A stretch of DNA of 64,000 nt from Brachybacterium tyrofermentans (GTDB taxonomy: Bacteria > Actinomycetota > Actinomycetes > Actinomycetales > Dermabacteraceae), in the NCBI RefSeq assembly GCF_014897585.1, contig NZ_JABUXW010000019.1, positions 1-64,000 on the forward strand. The letters are read 5' to 3'. Below the pieces are notes generated by a model. The model was given only the letters and a program-made list of their open reading frames with translations. It did not search any database and was not told the DNA's origin. The position numbers and the translations under genes were made by a program. Each line of letters begins with the position of its first letter. Positions within the stretch are counted from its first letter, which is position 1. Below are positions 9,069 through 19,260 of the stretch, in pieces.

Positions 9069-9997
9069 GAGGAGATCTCCGTGGTGGTCTGGGCGGGCTG
9101 GATGGGCTGAGCGGGCTGAGCCGGCTGAACCGGCTGAGCGGGCTGAGCGGGTTGGGGCGAGTGGACGCCGAGACCGGCGAGCAGCTCGACGCGGAGCTCG
9201 GCCAGGGAACGGTCGGCGCGATCACGGGGGCGGGCGCCGGGCACCTCGAGGGTGCGGGCGATCGAGTCAGCGGCGGGGTCCTCGAGCAGCGAGCGCAGCA
9301 GCAGCACCCGGTCGGCCAGGTAGAGGGCCTCCTCGACGTCGTGGGTGACGACGAGGACGGTGGTGGGCTCGGCGGCGTGGATCTCGAGCAGCAGGTCCTG
9401 CATGCGCAAGCGGGTCAGCGCGTCGAGCGCCCCGAAGGGTTCATCGAGCAGGAGCACCTCGGGGCTGCGGGCGAGGGCCCGGGCCAGGGAGGCGCGCTGG
9501 GCCATGCCGCCGGAGACCTCGCGGGGACGCTGGGTCGCGGCGTGCTCGAGGCCCACGAGCTGGAGGAGCTCGCGCACGCGCTCGCGTCCTTCGCGCCGTC
9601 CGGTGCCGCGAGGCAGGCCGAGGGCGACGTTGTGCTCGAGGGTGCGCCAGGGCAGCAGGCGCGGCTCCTGGAAGGCGACGGCGGTGCGGGGATCGGTGCC
9701 GCGGATCGACGTGCCGCCGATGCGGATCAGGCCCTCGGTGGGGGAATCCAGGCCGGCGACCAGGCGCAGCAGGGTCGACTTCCCGCAGCCCGAGGGACCC
9801 ACCACGGCGAGGATCTCCCCGCTGGGCAGATCGAGGTCCAGACCGCGCAGCACGTCGCGGGCCCCTTGCGCGGACGGGAACGAACGGGCGATCGACTCGA
9901 GCCGCACCCCGCTGCGGGGCGTCGATGAACTCCCGTGACGTTCCGGGAGGCCGGAGCGCGCGACGGGTGCGGAGTCGACATGCACGGTGCTGGTCAT
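9065..9997 (-). CDS. ssuB: sulfonate ABC transporter ATP-binding protein
   Basis: This ABC ATPase of about 310 residues carries Walker A GPSGCGKST, a Q-loop in AFQEPRLLPW, the signature SGGMAQR and Walker B LLLDEPFGALD with the H-loop in VTHDVEEA. All residues needed for ATP hydrolysis are present. The last 25 residues are a tandem PAQ(P/A)-type repeat with no known role. I chose the ATG preceded by GCGAGG. A GTG 24 bases upstream (10021) would add eight residues but has no ribosome site. It is the first gene of the organosulfur operon. Confidence 0.87.
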   Translation of the reverse strand: MTSTVHVDSAPVARSGLPERHGSSSTPRSGVRLESIARSFPSAQGARDVLRGLDLDLPSGEILAVVGPSGCGKSTLLRLVAGLDSPTEGLIRIGGTSIRGTDPRTAVAFQEPRLLPWRTLEHNVALGLPRGTGRREGRERVRELLQLVGLEHAATQRPREVSGGMAQRASLARALARSPEVLLLDEPFGALDALTRLRMQDLLLEIHAAEPTTVLVVTHDVEEALYLADRVLLLRSLLEDPAADSIARTLEVPGARPRDRADRSLAELRVELLAGLGVHSPQPAQPAQPVQPAQPAQPIQPAQTTTEISS

Positions 9998-10537
9998 GCC
10001 TCGCATCATGGTGGCGGACACGCCGACGATGCCAGCGCGGCGTCATAAGACGAAACATTCAGGACGGGTAGCCCCGCTATGCACCGTCACCCTGGTTCAC
10101 GGACGAGACCTGGGACACAGCCCTCGCCGAGGGCACAGTTCTCGATCCGGACTCGGCCCACGCTCCGGACGATCCAGGCTGTACGCCGCACGTCGCACGA
10201 CGCATAGCGCCCGATGCGGGTCGAGTGTGACGTGCAGGGCGAGGCGTGTGGCGCGGGCCATGCTCCACTGCCATATCGCGCCATGTTCCGGCCACCTCGC
10301 GGGCCCGCGGGTCAATAGACGACAAATCCCGCGACCCGTCTCGTTCAAACCCCTCGATTCGGACGCGGTCCGCTCCTAGCGTTGAGGCCTCATCCCCCGG
10401 ATGCCCCGGCTGTGGGCACCGATCATTCGGGCACAGGCTCCCCGGGCACCATCGTCCGTCAGGACAGCACCGCTCCACCGAGCACCGCGTCGCGGGATGC
10501 GACAGACCACCAGCAGCACGCGAGAAGGATCAGACCC
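9998..10537. promoter_or_regulatory. divergent intergenic region between ssuB and the NlpC/P60 gene
   Basis: This stretch of about 540 bases has no convincing gene. It must hold the promoter of the organosulfur operon (leftward) and that of the NlpC/P60 gene (rightward). A leftward TATGAC-like element lies near 10045. I looked for a riboswitch (SAM or c-di-AMP types, both plausible by context) and could not recognise either. Short reading frames here look like composition artefacts. Confidence 0.4.
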
Positions 10538-11431
10538 ATGACGCACCAGAACACGCACCGCGCCCTCGGCCGCGCCGTCACGCCCCTCACCGCCAGCCGC
10601 CGCGCAGCTCACGTCTTCGGCGGAAGCGCCGTCCTCGGCACTGTCCTCGTCGGCACCGCCTTCGCCGGCGGCACCGCCGCGATGGCCAACGACGAGGCCC
10701 TCATGGGCTCCGACCAGCCCGCCACCACCCAGTCCGCGCCTGAGCAGACCGCGTCCGAGCAGTCCATCGAGACCCAGCCGGCCTCCGCCGAGACCTCCTC
10801 GCAGTCCTCCTCGGAGACGCTGCGCCAGGGCGATTCCGGCGCCGGCGTCGAGGAGCTGCAGGATGCGCTGAACGCGCAGGGCGCGGATCTTCCCGAGACG
10901 GGCTACTTCGGCTCCATGACCGCTGACGCGGTCGTCGAGTTCCAGGCCGCGAACGGCCTCCAGGTCGACGGCGTGGTGGGTGCGGACACCCACAGCGCGC
11001 TCGGCGGCGGCTCGGCAGAGTCCGCTCCGGCCGAGGCCACCCAGGCCAGCGCCCCCTCCGCGGGCGCCTCCGCGGTCCCGGCGAGCGCCAGCTCCGCGAG
11101 CGGCGACTCGATCATCGACGCCGCCCGCTCCGCCATCGGCACCCCGTACTCCTGGGGCGGCACCTCGCTGAGCGGCATGGACTGCTCCGGCCTGGTCGCC
11201 TACGCCTACGAGGCGGCCGGCATCGACGCGCCGCGCACCAGCAGCCAGCTCGCCAGCCAGGGCCGCAGCATCTCGCAGTCCGAGGCCCAGCCCGGCGACC
11301 TCGTGATCTGGCCCGGCCACGTCGCGATCTACGCGGGCGACGGCCAGATCATCGACGCCTCCGGCTCCCAGCAGGAGGTCGTCGAGCGCGGGATCTGGGG
11401 CAACCCGACCGGGTTCGTCACCTACCGCTGA
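10538..11431 (+). CDS. secreted NlpC/P60 peptidoglycan endopeptidase with peptidoglycan-binding domain
   Basis: This 297-residue exported protein has a signal peptide to about residue 50 (hydrophobic VLGTVLVGTAFAGG). A low-complexity Thr/Ser/Gln/Glu linker and a PG_binding_1 domain (about 95-155, LRQGDSGAGVEELQDALN) follow, then an Ala/Ser linker and a C-terminal NlpC/P60 domain (190-297). The catalytic Cys is C216 in MDCSGLV and the His is H261 in PGHVAIY. Such enzymes cut stem peptides in the wall, often for cell separation. The ATG with GAGAAGGA upstream was chosen; the frame is open further but that part is not protein-like. A strong terminator follows. Confidence 0.9.
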   Translation: MTHQNTHRALGRAVTPLTASRRAAHVFGGSAVLGTVLVGTAFAGGTAAMANDEALMGSDQPATTQSAPEQTASEQSIETQPASAETSSQSSSETLRQGDSGAGVEELQDALNAQGADLPETGYFGSMTADAVVEFQAANGLQVDGVVGADTHSALGGGSAESAPAEATQASAPSAGASAVPASASSASGDSIIDAARSAIGTPYSWGGTSLSGMDCSGLVAYAYEAAGIDAPRTSSQLASQGRSISQSEAQPGDLVIWPGHVAIYAGDGQIIDASGSQQEVVERGIWGNPTGFVTYR

Positions 11432-11463
11432 TCCGCCCCTGCGGCCTCAGCGCCGACAGATCG

Positions 11464-11496
11464 AGGCCCGGTCCCGCAGCATGCGGGGCCGGGCCT
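11464..11496 (+). terminator. Rho-independent-type hairpin after the NlpC/P60 gene
   Basis: A 14-bp stem (AGGCCCGGTCCCGC pairs with GCGGGGCCGGGCCT, one G-T pair) encloses the 5-base loop AGCAT. It follows the NlpC/P60 stop by about 30 bases. There is no long T run, as is common in high-GC actinobacteria. Confidence 0.75.
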
Positions 11497-11597
11497 TCGT
11501 CATGCCCGCCCGACCGACGGAGCCGTGGCTGAGCTCTGCAGAAAACAATCGACCAACGACCAACGACCGACGACCGACGACGAGAAGCGATCTGCGA

Positions 11598-12293
11598 TCA
11601 GCGGCGCAGACGGTGCTCCAGGGACGCCTTCACGCCGGTCCACTCGTCGGCGAGGATCGAATAGACCACGGTGTGGCGGATCGTGCCGTCGGGCATGATC
11701 CGGTGCGCACGCAGGATGCCGTCCTGCTGCGCGCCGAGGCGCTCGACGGCGCGGCGCGAGGCGATGTTCAGGTGGTGCACCCGGAACTCTACGCCGAGGC
11801 AGCCGAGCTCCTCGAAAGCATGGGTGAGCAGGGCGAGCTTCGTCGCCGCGTTCAGTCCCGTGCCGTGGGTCGAGCCGGCCATGTAGGTGGTGCCCAGCTC
11901 GAGGCGACGATCCCGGAGCGAGATGTTCAGGAAGGTCGTGTGGCCGATGACCCGCCCGCTGTCGCGCTCGAGCACGGCCCACGAGACCGTGCTGCCCGCC
12001 TCGTCGGAGGCGCACTGGGCGGCGACGCGCTCGGCGACCTGCTCCGGCGCCGGCACGTGGGGTGCATAGGGGATCCGCCAGATCTCCCCGTCGGCCACCA
12101 CGGCCCGGAGCCCCTCGACGTGCTGCGGGCCGATGGGCTCGAGGCGCACGCGCTCGTTCTCCAGGACGACGGGCTGCGGCCGGTCCATCGCAGAGGTCGG
12201 GACCGACGCCGTCGCCGTGAGCGCGGCGGCGCGGCCCGCGGGCGCTGGAGCAGCGGGCGGTGTGCCCGCCGGGGTGGTGGGGGTCGTGCTCAC
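11598..12293 (-). CDS. GNAT family N-acetyltransferase, RimJ/RimL-like
   Basis: This 231-residue protein has an Ala/Pro/Thr-rich leader of about 40 residues followed by an Acetyltransf_3-type GNAT domain. The domain has LENERVRLEPIGPQHVEGL at its start, the acetyl-CoA-binding region around RLELGTTYMAGSTHGTGLNAATKLALL, and VEFRVHHLNIASRRAVERLGAQQDG near the end. Relatives acetylate ribosomal or other protein N-termini or small amines; the substrate here is unknown. Its GTG start overlaps the stop of the upstream glycosyltransferase by four bases, so the two are probably translated together. Confidence 0.85.
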   Translation of the reverse strand: MSTTPTTPAGTPPAAPAPAGRAAALTATASVPTSAMDRPQPVVLENERVRLEPIGPQHVEGLRAVVADGEIWRIPYAPHVPAPEQVAERVAAQCASDEAGSTVSWAVLERDSGRVIGHTTFLNISLRDRRLELGTTYMAGSTHGTGLNAATKLALLTHAFEELGCLGVEFRVHHLNIASRRAVERLGAQQDGILRAHRIMPDGTIRHTVVYSILADEWTGVKASLEHRLRR

Positions 12294-13408
12294 CGGTGCT
12301 TCTCGATCGCCATCTCGTAGTAGTGCAGGAGATCGTCGGAGGCGTTCTCCCAGGAGAACTGCTCCGCCTCGGCGCGCGCGGCCGTGCGGATCCGTGCCCG
12401 CAGGGCGGGATCGGCGAGGCGGTCGAGCGCGGCATCCAGCGTCGCCTCGTCGCCCGAGTCGAAGAGCAGCCCGTTCTCCCCGTCGGTGACCTGCTCCATC
12501 GTCGGCCCCGAGCGGGCGGCGACCACCGGGAGCCCGGAGGCCATCCCCTCGAGGATCACCAGCCCGAGGGTCTCGGTGACCGAGGGGAACACGAAGGCGT
12601 CGGCGCTCGCGAAGGCGCTCGCGAGCTCCTCCCCCTCCATGAAGCCGGGGAACAGTGTCGCGGTGCCCTCGAACAGCGTCTCGAGCTCGCGGCGGTAGGG
12701 GCCGTCGCCCACGATCGCGAGAGCCACGTCGTCGCGTCGGCCCATCATCGACCGCAGCCGATGGATCTCCTTCTCCGCCGCGAGCCGGCCGACGAAGACC
12801 AGCAGCTTCATCTCCGGATGCCCCTGGGTGAGCCGCTCGCGCATCTCCGCGCTCGCGAAGCGGGGATCGAAGGTCCGCGTGTCCACGCCGCGGCGCACCA
12901 CGTGCAGGTTCTCGATCCCCTTCTCCGCCAGCTCGGCCATCATCGACTGCGAGGTCGCGATGTTGATGTCGGCCAGCGCATGGTTGCGCTTGATCTGCCA
13001 CCACACCGGACGCTTGCCCCAGCGGTAGGCCCGGTAGAGATCCAGGTAGCGCGGGATGTGCGTGTGATAGCTCGCCACCAGCGGGATGCGCTGCCGCTTG
13101 GCGGCATAGGCCCCGGAGGAGGCCAGCAGGATCGGCTGGGCGGCGTGGACGACGTCCGGATGGAAGCCGCGGATGATGCCGTCCACCGTGGGGTTGGGGA
13201 GGGTGAAGCGCCGGTGCTTGTAGAACGGCAGCGTCACCGGCTTGATGCCCACCACCCGGGCCCCGTGGTGCTCGGTGACGCCCAGGTCCGGGGCGATCAC
13301 CATGACCTCTTGACCCAGGTCGGTGAACCGTTCGACGGCGTGGCGCAGACGTGTCACCACGCCGTCGACCGACGGCAGAAACGTCTCCGTGACGATCGCG
13401 ATCTTCAC
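12290..13408 (-). CDS. GT4 glycosyltransferase, SqdX-like (probable sulfolipid synthase)
   Basis: This 372-residue GT-B enzyme begins MKIAIVTETFLPSVDGVVTRL, a start typical of GT4 lipid glycosyltransferases including SqdX, the enzyme that adds sulfoquinovose to diacylglycerol. The donor site motif VFPSVTETLGLVILEGMASGLPVVA and the phosphate-binding region FVGRLAAEKEI are present. It lies 10 bases downstream of an SqdB-like gene on the same strand, which is the main reason to favour sulfolipid synthesis. A phosphatidylinositol mannosyltransferase or other GT4 role remains possible. It overlaps the GNAT gene by four bases. Confidence 0.82.
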   Translation of the reverse strand: MKIAIVTETFLPSVDGVVTRLRHAVERFTDLGQEVMVIAPDLGVTEHHGARVVGIKPVTLPFYKHRRFTLPNPTVDGIIRGFHPDVVHAAQPILLASSGAYAAKRQRIPLVASYHTHIPRYLDLYRAYRWGKRPVWWQIKRNHALADINIATSQSMMAELAEKGIENLHVVRRGVDTRTFDPRFASAEMRERLTQGHPEMKLLVFVGRLAAEKEIHRLRSMMGRRDDVALAIVGDGPYRRELETLFEGTATLFPGFMEGEELASAFASADAFVFPSVTETLGLVILEGMASGLPVVAARSGPTMEQVTDGENGLLFDSGDEATLDAALDRLADPALRARIRTAARAEAEQFSWENASDDLLHYYEMAIEKHR

Positions 13409-13418
13409 GGAAGGATGC

Positions 13419-14678
<1,260 letters not shown>

Positions 14679-14721
14679 TCAAAGACGAGGAAAGCCCGCC
14701 TTAACAGCGGAGGAACGTGCC

Positions 14722-15765
14722 ATGACGAACGCGGACGACCGGGGTGTCGAGGGTTCGTCAGTGCGTTCCGACCCGGCAGAATCCACTGTATCCCGCACGC
14801 CTGAGGCATCGATGGGCGTCCCGCCGGTTGCCGCATCTGTCGCGACGGCGGGTACTCCTTGTGCCTCGGAGGCCAGCGTCGCGATCACCTCGGAGCCTGC
14901 AGAGCAGCTCGCCCCGCGGCCCCTCCCCGACACCCGTACCCGGGTGCTCGTGATGGGCATCGTCAACCGCACCCAGGACTCCTTCTTCGACGAGGGCCGC
15001 ACCTGGGGGCTCGATGCCGCGGTCCGGGCCGGGATCTCCGCCGCCGAGGCCGGGGCCGACCTCATCGACGTCGGCGGGGTGAAGTTCGCGCCCGGGGAGC
15101 CGCTGCCGGCGGCGGAGGAGATCGACCGCGTGGTCCCCGTGATCTCCGCGCTGCGCCGCGAGCTGCCCGCGCACGTGCTGCTGTCGGTGGACACCTTCCA
15201 CGCCGTCGTCGCCGAGGCGAGCATCGCGGCCGGCGCGGACCTGATTAACGACACGACCGGGCTGTCGGACCCACAGATGGCCGCGACGGTCGCGCGCACC
15301 GGGGCCTCCCTCGTGATCACCCATTCGGTGGCCGCGCCCCGGCAGGCCTACCCCCGACCGCAGTACGACGACGTCGCGGAGGAGGTGCGGGAGTTCCTCG
15401 CCGCCCGCCTCGAGCGGGCCCTGGAGGCCGGGATCGACCGCGAGCGGATCGTGCTGGACCCCGGGCCCGACCTCAACAAGAGCACGCTGCAGACCCTCGA
15501 GGTGCTGCGCGACTGGTCCGAGTACACCGCGTTCGGTCTGCCCGTGCTCGCGGCCCTGTCGCGCAAGGACGTCATCGGGGAGTCGCTGGGCCTGCCCAAG
15601 GAGGAACGTCTGGAAGGCTCGCTGGCCGCCGCCGCCTGGGCCGTGCACCAGGGTGCCCGGATCCTCCGCGTCCACGACGTGCAGGCCACGGCCCGCTTCG
15701 TGCAGATGCTCGAGGTGATGGCCGGCTGGCGCGACCCCGCCGGCCCCCTCGTCCACAACACCTGA
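14722..15765 (+). CDS. folP2: FolP2-type dihydropteroate synthase homologue
   Basis: This 347-residue TIM-barrel protein of the DHPS family follows a disordered leader of about 70 residues. Pterin and phosphate residues are largely kept: Asn in MGIVNRTQDSFF, Asp in LLSVDT, Asn in LINDT, Lys in ALSRKDVIGE and Arg/His in LRVHDV. The form MGIVNRTQDSFFDEG with ADLIDVGGVKFAPGE matches the actinobacterial paralogue FolP2 more closely than FolP1. Mycobacterial FolP2 is reported to lack DHPS activity, so a folate role is not assured. GGAGGAAC precedes the ATG. There is no neighbouring folate gene. Confidence 0.83.
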   Translation: MTNADDRGVEGSSVRSDPAESTVSRTPEASMGVPPVAASVATAGTPCASEASVAITSEPAEQLAPRPLPDTRTRVLVMGIVNRTQDSFFDEGRTWGLDAAVRAGISAAEAGADLIDVGGVKFAPGEPLPAAEEIDRVVPVISALRRELPAHVLLSVDTFHAVVAEASIAAGADLINDTTGLSDPQMAATVARTGASLVITHSVAAPRQAYPRPQYDDVAEEVREFLAARLERALEAGIDRERIVLDPGPDLNKSTLQTLEVLRDWSEYTAFGLPVLAALSRKDVIGESLGLPKEERLEGSLAAAAWAVHQGARILRVHDVQATARFVQMLEVMAGWRDPAGPLVHNT

Positions 15766-15786
15766 GAGCAGCTCTCTCCCTCAGGC

Positions 15787-18700
15787 TCAGCCGCGGCGGG
15801 TGATGCGCAGGGTCTTGATCTCGAAGGGGTGGAAGGTCAGCTCCACGTCTCCGGCCCCCGCGCCGTCGCCCAGCCATGCGCTCGCGGCACCGACCCGGCC
15901 GCCTGTGCTGTCTGAGCGGTCGGCGCCGTCCCCGGTGCGCTCGAGCGCGGAGCGGAAGGCCGGGGCATCCTCGGGGAAGGGTCGTTCGAGCAGGTCCACC
16001 ACGCTGACCTCTCCCCCGCCGAGCGCCGCGTCCAGCTGCACGCGTGTCGAGGCACGCGCACCGGCTGATTCGTAGAGCCGCACCACGAGGTCGCCCGAGC
16101 GGTCCTCGGCGAGCTTCACGGTCTCCACCAGCACGCTCGAGGCGTCCACGGTGACCAGCGGTGCCGAGGCCGTGGTCGCGACCGCGGCGCTCACCGCACG
16201 CTCGGGCAGGTTCAGCCGGTAGCCCTCCTCGATGGCCTCGGCGATGCCGGCGCCGGGGCGCACCGCGACGCGCAGCGTGTACCGACCGTGGTCCGCGCCG
16301 GGGTCGGGGAACTCCGGGGCACGCACCAGGGTCAGACGGGTGGTGGTCGTCGTGCCGCCGTCGGCCTCCCGGAGCGTGCGCAGCACGTCGTGCCCATAGG
16401 TGGAGTCGTTGGCGATCGCCACGCCGTAGCCGCCCTCGGCGAGGTGCACCCAGCGATGGGCGCAGGTCTCGAAGCGGGCGAAGTCCCAGCTGGTGTTCAC
16501 GGGGATCGGTCGGTCGATGTGCCCGAACTGGGTCTCGCTGCTCATGGTCGCCGCCCGCACGTCGAACCCGAAGGCGAGCTTCAGGGCCTTCTTCCGCTCG
16601 CGCCAGTCGATGTCATGGACGATCTCGAGGGACTTGTCCTCCGGGCGCAGCACATAGGTCTTCACGATCGTGGAGCCGGCGCCGGTGACCCCGGAGGTGT
16701 CCGTGCCCTCGGCGACGGCGGTGGAGCCGCTGGCAGCGGAACCACTGGAGGTGGAGTCGCTGGCAGCGGAGTCGCTGGAGGTGGAATAGGTGAAGGAGAC
16801 CCGCACGCCGGCGCCCTCCTCGGTGACCTCGACCCCGGTGGGCGCCTCGAGATCGCGCACCACACGGCGGTAGAACTCGTCGATGTCCCAGGCGTCCCAC
16901 GCGTTGGGGGTGTCGCGATGCAGCTGGAGCAGCGCGCCACGGGCTCCGGGGGCGATCGACTCGCGGCCCGTGGTCCGGTCCACGAGGGAAGAGATCGCGC
17001 CCGAGGAGTCGAGCACCGCGCGCAGCGCGGAGTTCTCCACGGAGATGGTGTCGCCCGCGCGGATCACGACCACGCCCTCCGAGTTGCTGCACACGGGGCC
17101 GACGCCATAGGCCGGGATGCCGCGGCGCGGCACCGGCGCGGTGTTCACCAGCAGCCGGGGCCCGTCGGCCCCGTCGGCCCCGGTGGAGCCGGTCCCGTCG
17201 ATCCCGTCGATCCCGACGGAGCCTGTCGCGCCGACCCCTGGCCCGTCCCCGAGCGCGGCGAGCGCCCCGGCGATGATCGCCTCGGCCCGCTCGGCGGTCG
17301 CGGCGTGCCCCTGCTCGGCCTCGCGATGCACCCAGGCGATCGAGGAGCCGGGAAGGATGTCGTGGAACTGGCCCAGCAGCGTGGCCTCCCACAGGTCCGC
17401 GAGCTCCTCGTAGGGGTACTCGACGCCGACCCGGATCGCGGCGAGGGAGGCGAGGAACTCGGCCTCGTGCAGGAGGTGCTCGCTGCGGCGGTTGCCCTGC
17501 TTGGTGCCGAGCTGCGCGGAGTAGGTGCCGCGGTGCAGCTCGAGGTAGAGCTCGCCGTTCCAGATCGGGGCATCGGGATACTCGGCCCGTGCCCGGTCGA
17601 AGAACTCCTGCGAGGTGCCGAACTCGACCTTCGGGGAGCCCTCGAGGTCCGCGGCGCGGCGCCCGGCGGCCATCATCTCGCGGGTGGGCCCGCCACCCCC
17701 GTCGCCCCAGCCGAAGAGGTCGATGCCGATGCGGGAGCGGCCCTTCTCCTTGAAGTTGCGCTCGAAATAGGCGAGCTCCTCGCCGGAGAGCATCCCGTTG
17801 TAGGTGTCCGCCGGCGGGAAGTGGGTGAACACGCTGGTCCCGTCGAGGCCCTCCCAGCGGAAGGTGTGGTGGGGGAAGGAGTTGACCTGGTTCCAGGAGA
17901 CCTTCTGGGTGAGGAAGTTGTCCTGCCCGGCGAGCGCAGCGATCTGCGGCAGCGCGGCGGAGTAGCCGAAGGAGTCCGGCAGCCAGGTCTCCCGTGTCTC
18001 GACCCCGAACTCCTCGAGGAAGAACCGCTTGCCGGCGACGAACTGGCGGGCCATGGCCTCGGAGCCGGGCATGTTCGTGTCCGACTCGACCCACATGCCG
18101 CCCACCGGCACGAAGCGCCCGGCGGCGACGTGGCCCCGGATGCGGGCGAACAGCTCCGGGTAGCGGTCCTTCAGCCAGGCGAACTGCTGGGCCGAGGAGG
18201 CGGAGAAGGTGAGGTCCGCATCGCTCTCCAGCAGTGCGCAGACGTTGGAGAAGGTGCGCGCCACCTTGCGGACGGTCTCCCGCACGGGCCACAGCCAGGC
18301 GGAGTCGATGTGGGCGTGGCCGGTGGCGAGAACGGTGAGCGCGGAGCCGTGCGCCGGGCTCTCGAGCACCGGTCGCAGCACGTCACGGGCGGCGTCGACG
18401 GTGCCGGGCAGGTCATCGGGATCGGCGGTGTCGCAGGCGGCCTCGAGCGCCCGCAGGATCTCGTGGCGCCGCTGGCCGGCCTCCGGCAGGGAGACCATGA
18501 GGCCGACGAGGGCGCGCACGTCCTCGGCGAGCTCCCAGATCCGCACGTCGCGGCGGGACAGCCGGAGCTCGCTGATCGTGTAGAGCTCCTCCTCGGGAAT
18601 CGTGGCGAGATCCCCGAGCGGGGTGGGCGCGAAGGTCCAGTCGCCGGGGACCATCGGGTTCGCGGCGCATTCGAGGTAGTAGTCCAGCTCCTCCCCCGGC

Positions 18701-19098
18701 GCCACCGGCAGATAGCGGTTAAAGGGGTTGATCGCCTTCACGGGCACGCCGTCGGGAGTGAAGACCAGCGCCTCTGCCTGGAAGCCGGGCTGGCCGGTGA
18801 AGGAGAGGTTGACGATCAGCTCGGGGGCGCTGGTCCCGTCGTCCGCCCAGTGCGCAGGGACCGTGCCGGTCACGTGCAGCCAGGTGGTGGACCAGGCCCG
18901 GCCGAGCGGGGCGCCGACCTCGATCGGGACGTACTGCGGGGCCTGCTCCGTGATCGCCTCGCGCGGAGGGATCGGTTCACCGGGGACGCGATACGCGGTG
19001 ATCGTCACCGGTGCGGTCTCCCGGGAGATCGCCGGCGCCAGGTGGTCCTGGCTGAAGCGGCGGATCCGGGCCTCGGTGAGTTCCCTGTCGTCGAACAT
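15787..19098 (-). CDS. GH38 alpha-mannosidase
   Basis: This 1103-residue cytoplasmic enzyme (no signal peptide) should release alpha-linked mannose. The catalytic GH38 domain lies in the first half: ATGHAHIDSAWLWPVRET carries the zinc-binding His/Asp pair, and GGMWVESDTNMPGSEAMARQF and ESFGYS-like DSFGYSAALPQI follow. The nucleophile region, helical bundle and C-terminal beta domains follow. Two low-complexity inserts stand out: a collagen-like Gly-Ile-Asp/Gly-Ala-Asp stretch and a Ser/Ala/Thr/Asp repeat within the beta domains. The start ATG with GAGGAG upstream was preferred over a frame open 129 bases further. It is probably a catabolic mannan or glycan enzyme. Confidence 0.9.
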   Translation of the reverse strand: MFDDRELTEARIRRFSQDHLAPAISRETAPVTITAYRVPGEPIPPREAITEQAPQYVPIEVGAPLGRAWSTTWLHVTGTVPAHWADDGTSAPELIVNLSFTGQPGFQAEALVFTPDGVPVKAINPFNRYLPVAPGEELDYYLECAANPMVPGDWTFAPTPLGDLATIPEEELYTISELRLSRRDVRIWELAEDVRALVGLMVSLPEAGQRRHEILRALEAACDTADPDDLPGTVDAARDVLRPVLESPAHGSALTVLATGHAHIDSAWLWPVRETVRKVARTFSNVCALLESDADLTFSASSAQQFAWLKDRYPELFARIRGHVAAGRFVPVGGMWVESDTNMPGSEAMARQFVAGKRFFLEEFGVETRETWLPDSFGYSAALPQIAALAGQDNFLTQKVSWNQVNSFPHHTFRWEGLDGTSVFTHFPPADTYNGMLSGEELAYFERNFKEKGRSRIGIDLFGWGDGGGGPTREMMAAGRRAADLEGSPKVEFGTSQEFFDRARAEYPDAPIWNGELYLELHRGTYSAQLGTKQGNRRSEHLLHEAEFLASLAAIRVGVEYPYEELADLWEATLLGQFHDILPGSSIAWVHREAEQGHAATAERAEAIIAGALAALGDGPGVGATGSVGIDGIDGTGSTGADGADGPRLLVNTAPVPRRGIPAYGVGPVCSNSEGVVVIRAGDTISVENSALRAVLDSSGAISSLVDRTTGRESIAPGARGALLQLHRDTPNAWDAWDIDEFYRRVVRDLEAPTGVEVTEEGAGVRVSFTYSTSSDSAASDSTSSGSAASGSTAVAEGTDTSGVTGAGSTIVKTYVLRPEDKSLEIVHDIDWRERKKALKLAFGFDVRAATMSSETQFGHIDRPIPVNTSWDFARFETCAHRWVHLAEGGYGVAIANDSTYGHDVLRTLREADGGTTTTTRLTLVRAPEFPDPGADHGRYTLRVAVRPGAGIAEAIEEGYRLNLPERAVSAAVATTASAPLVTVDASSVLVETVKLAEDRSGDLVVRLYESAGARASTRVQLDAALGGGEVSVVDLLERPFPEDAPAFRSALERTGDGADRSDSTGGRVGAASAWLGDGAGAGDVELTFHPFEIKTLRITRRG

Positions 19099-19260
19099 GC
19101 AGCTGCTCCTCGGGGCGCGCTCGGCGCCGAGCTCGTCGGGGCCGGACGCACCGGCCGTGGTTCGCGGCGCGGCCGGAGGGCCGCGGAGGATGCATCGACT
19201 GTATAGACCTCGCCCGGCAGGCGTCATCCCCGGGAGGACGGGTGGGGCGCCGCGGCCCGC

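Noticed and set aside
7099-9225. 708-codon frame suggesting a fused SsuA-SsuC protein
   Set aside because: The upstream part is arginine/proline-rich and not protein-like. SsuA is clearly coded in another frame and SsuC has its own ATG with ATGA coupling.
10022-10537. c-di-AMP or SAM riboswitch ahead of the NlpC/P60 gene or ssu operon
   Set aside because: Context made either plausible, but I could not find the conserved core of either. A covariance-model scan would be decisive.
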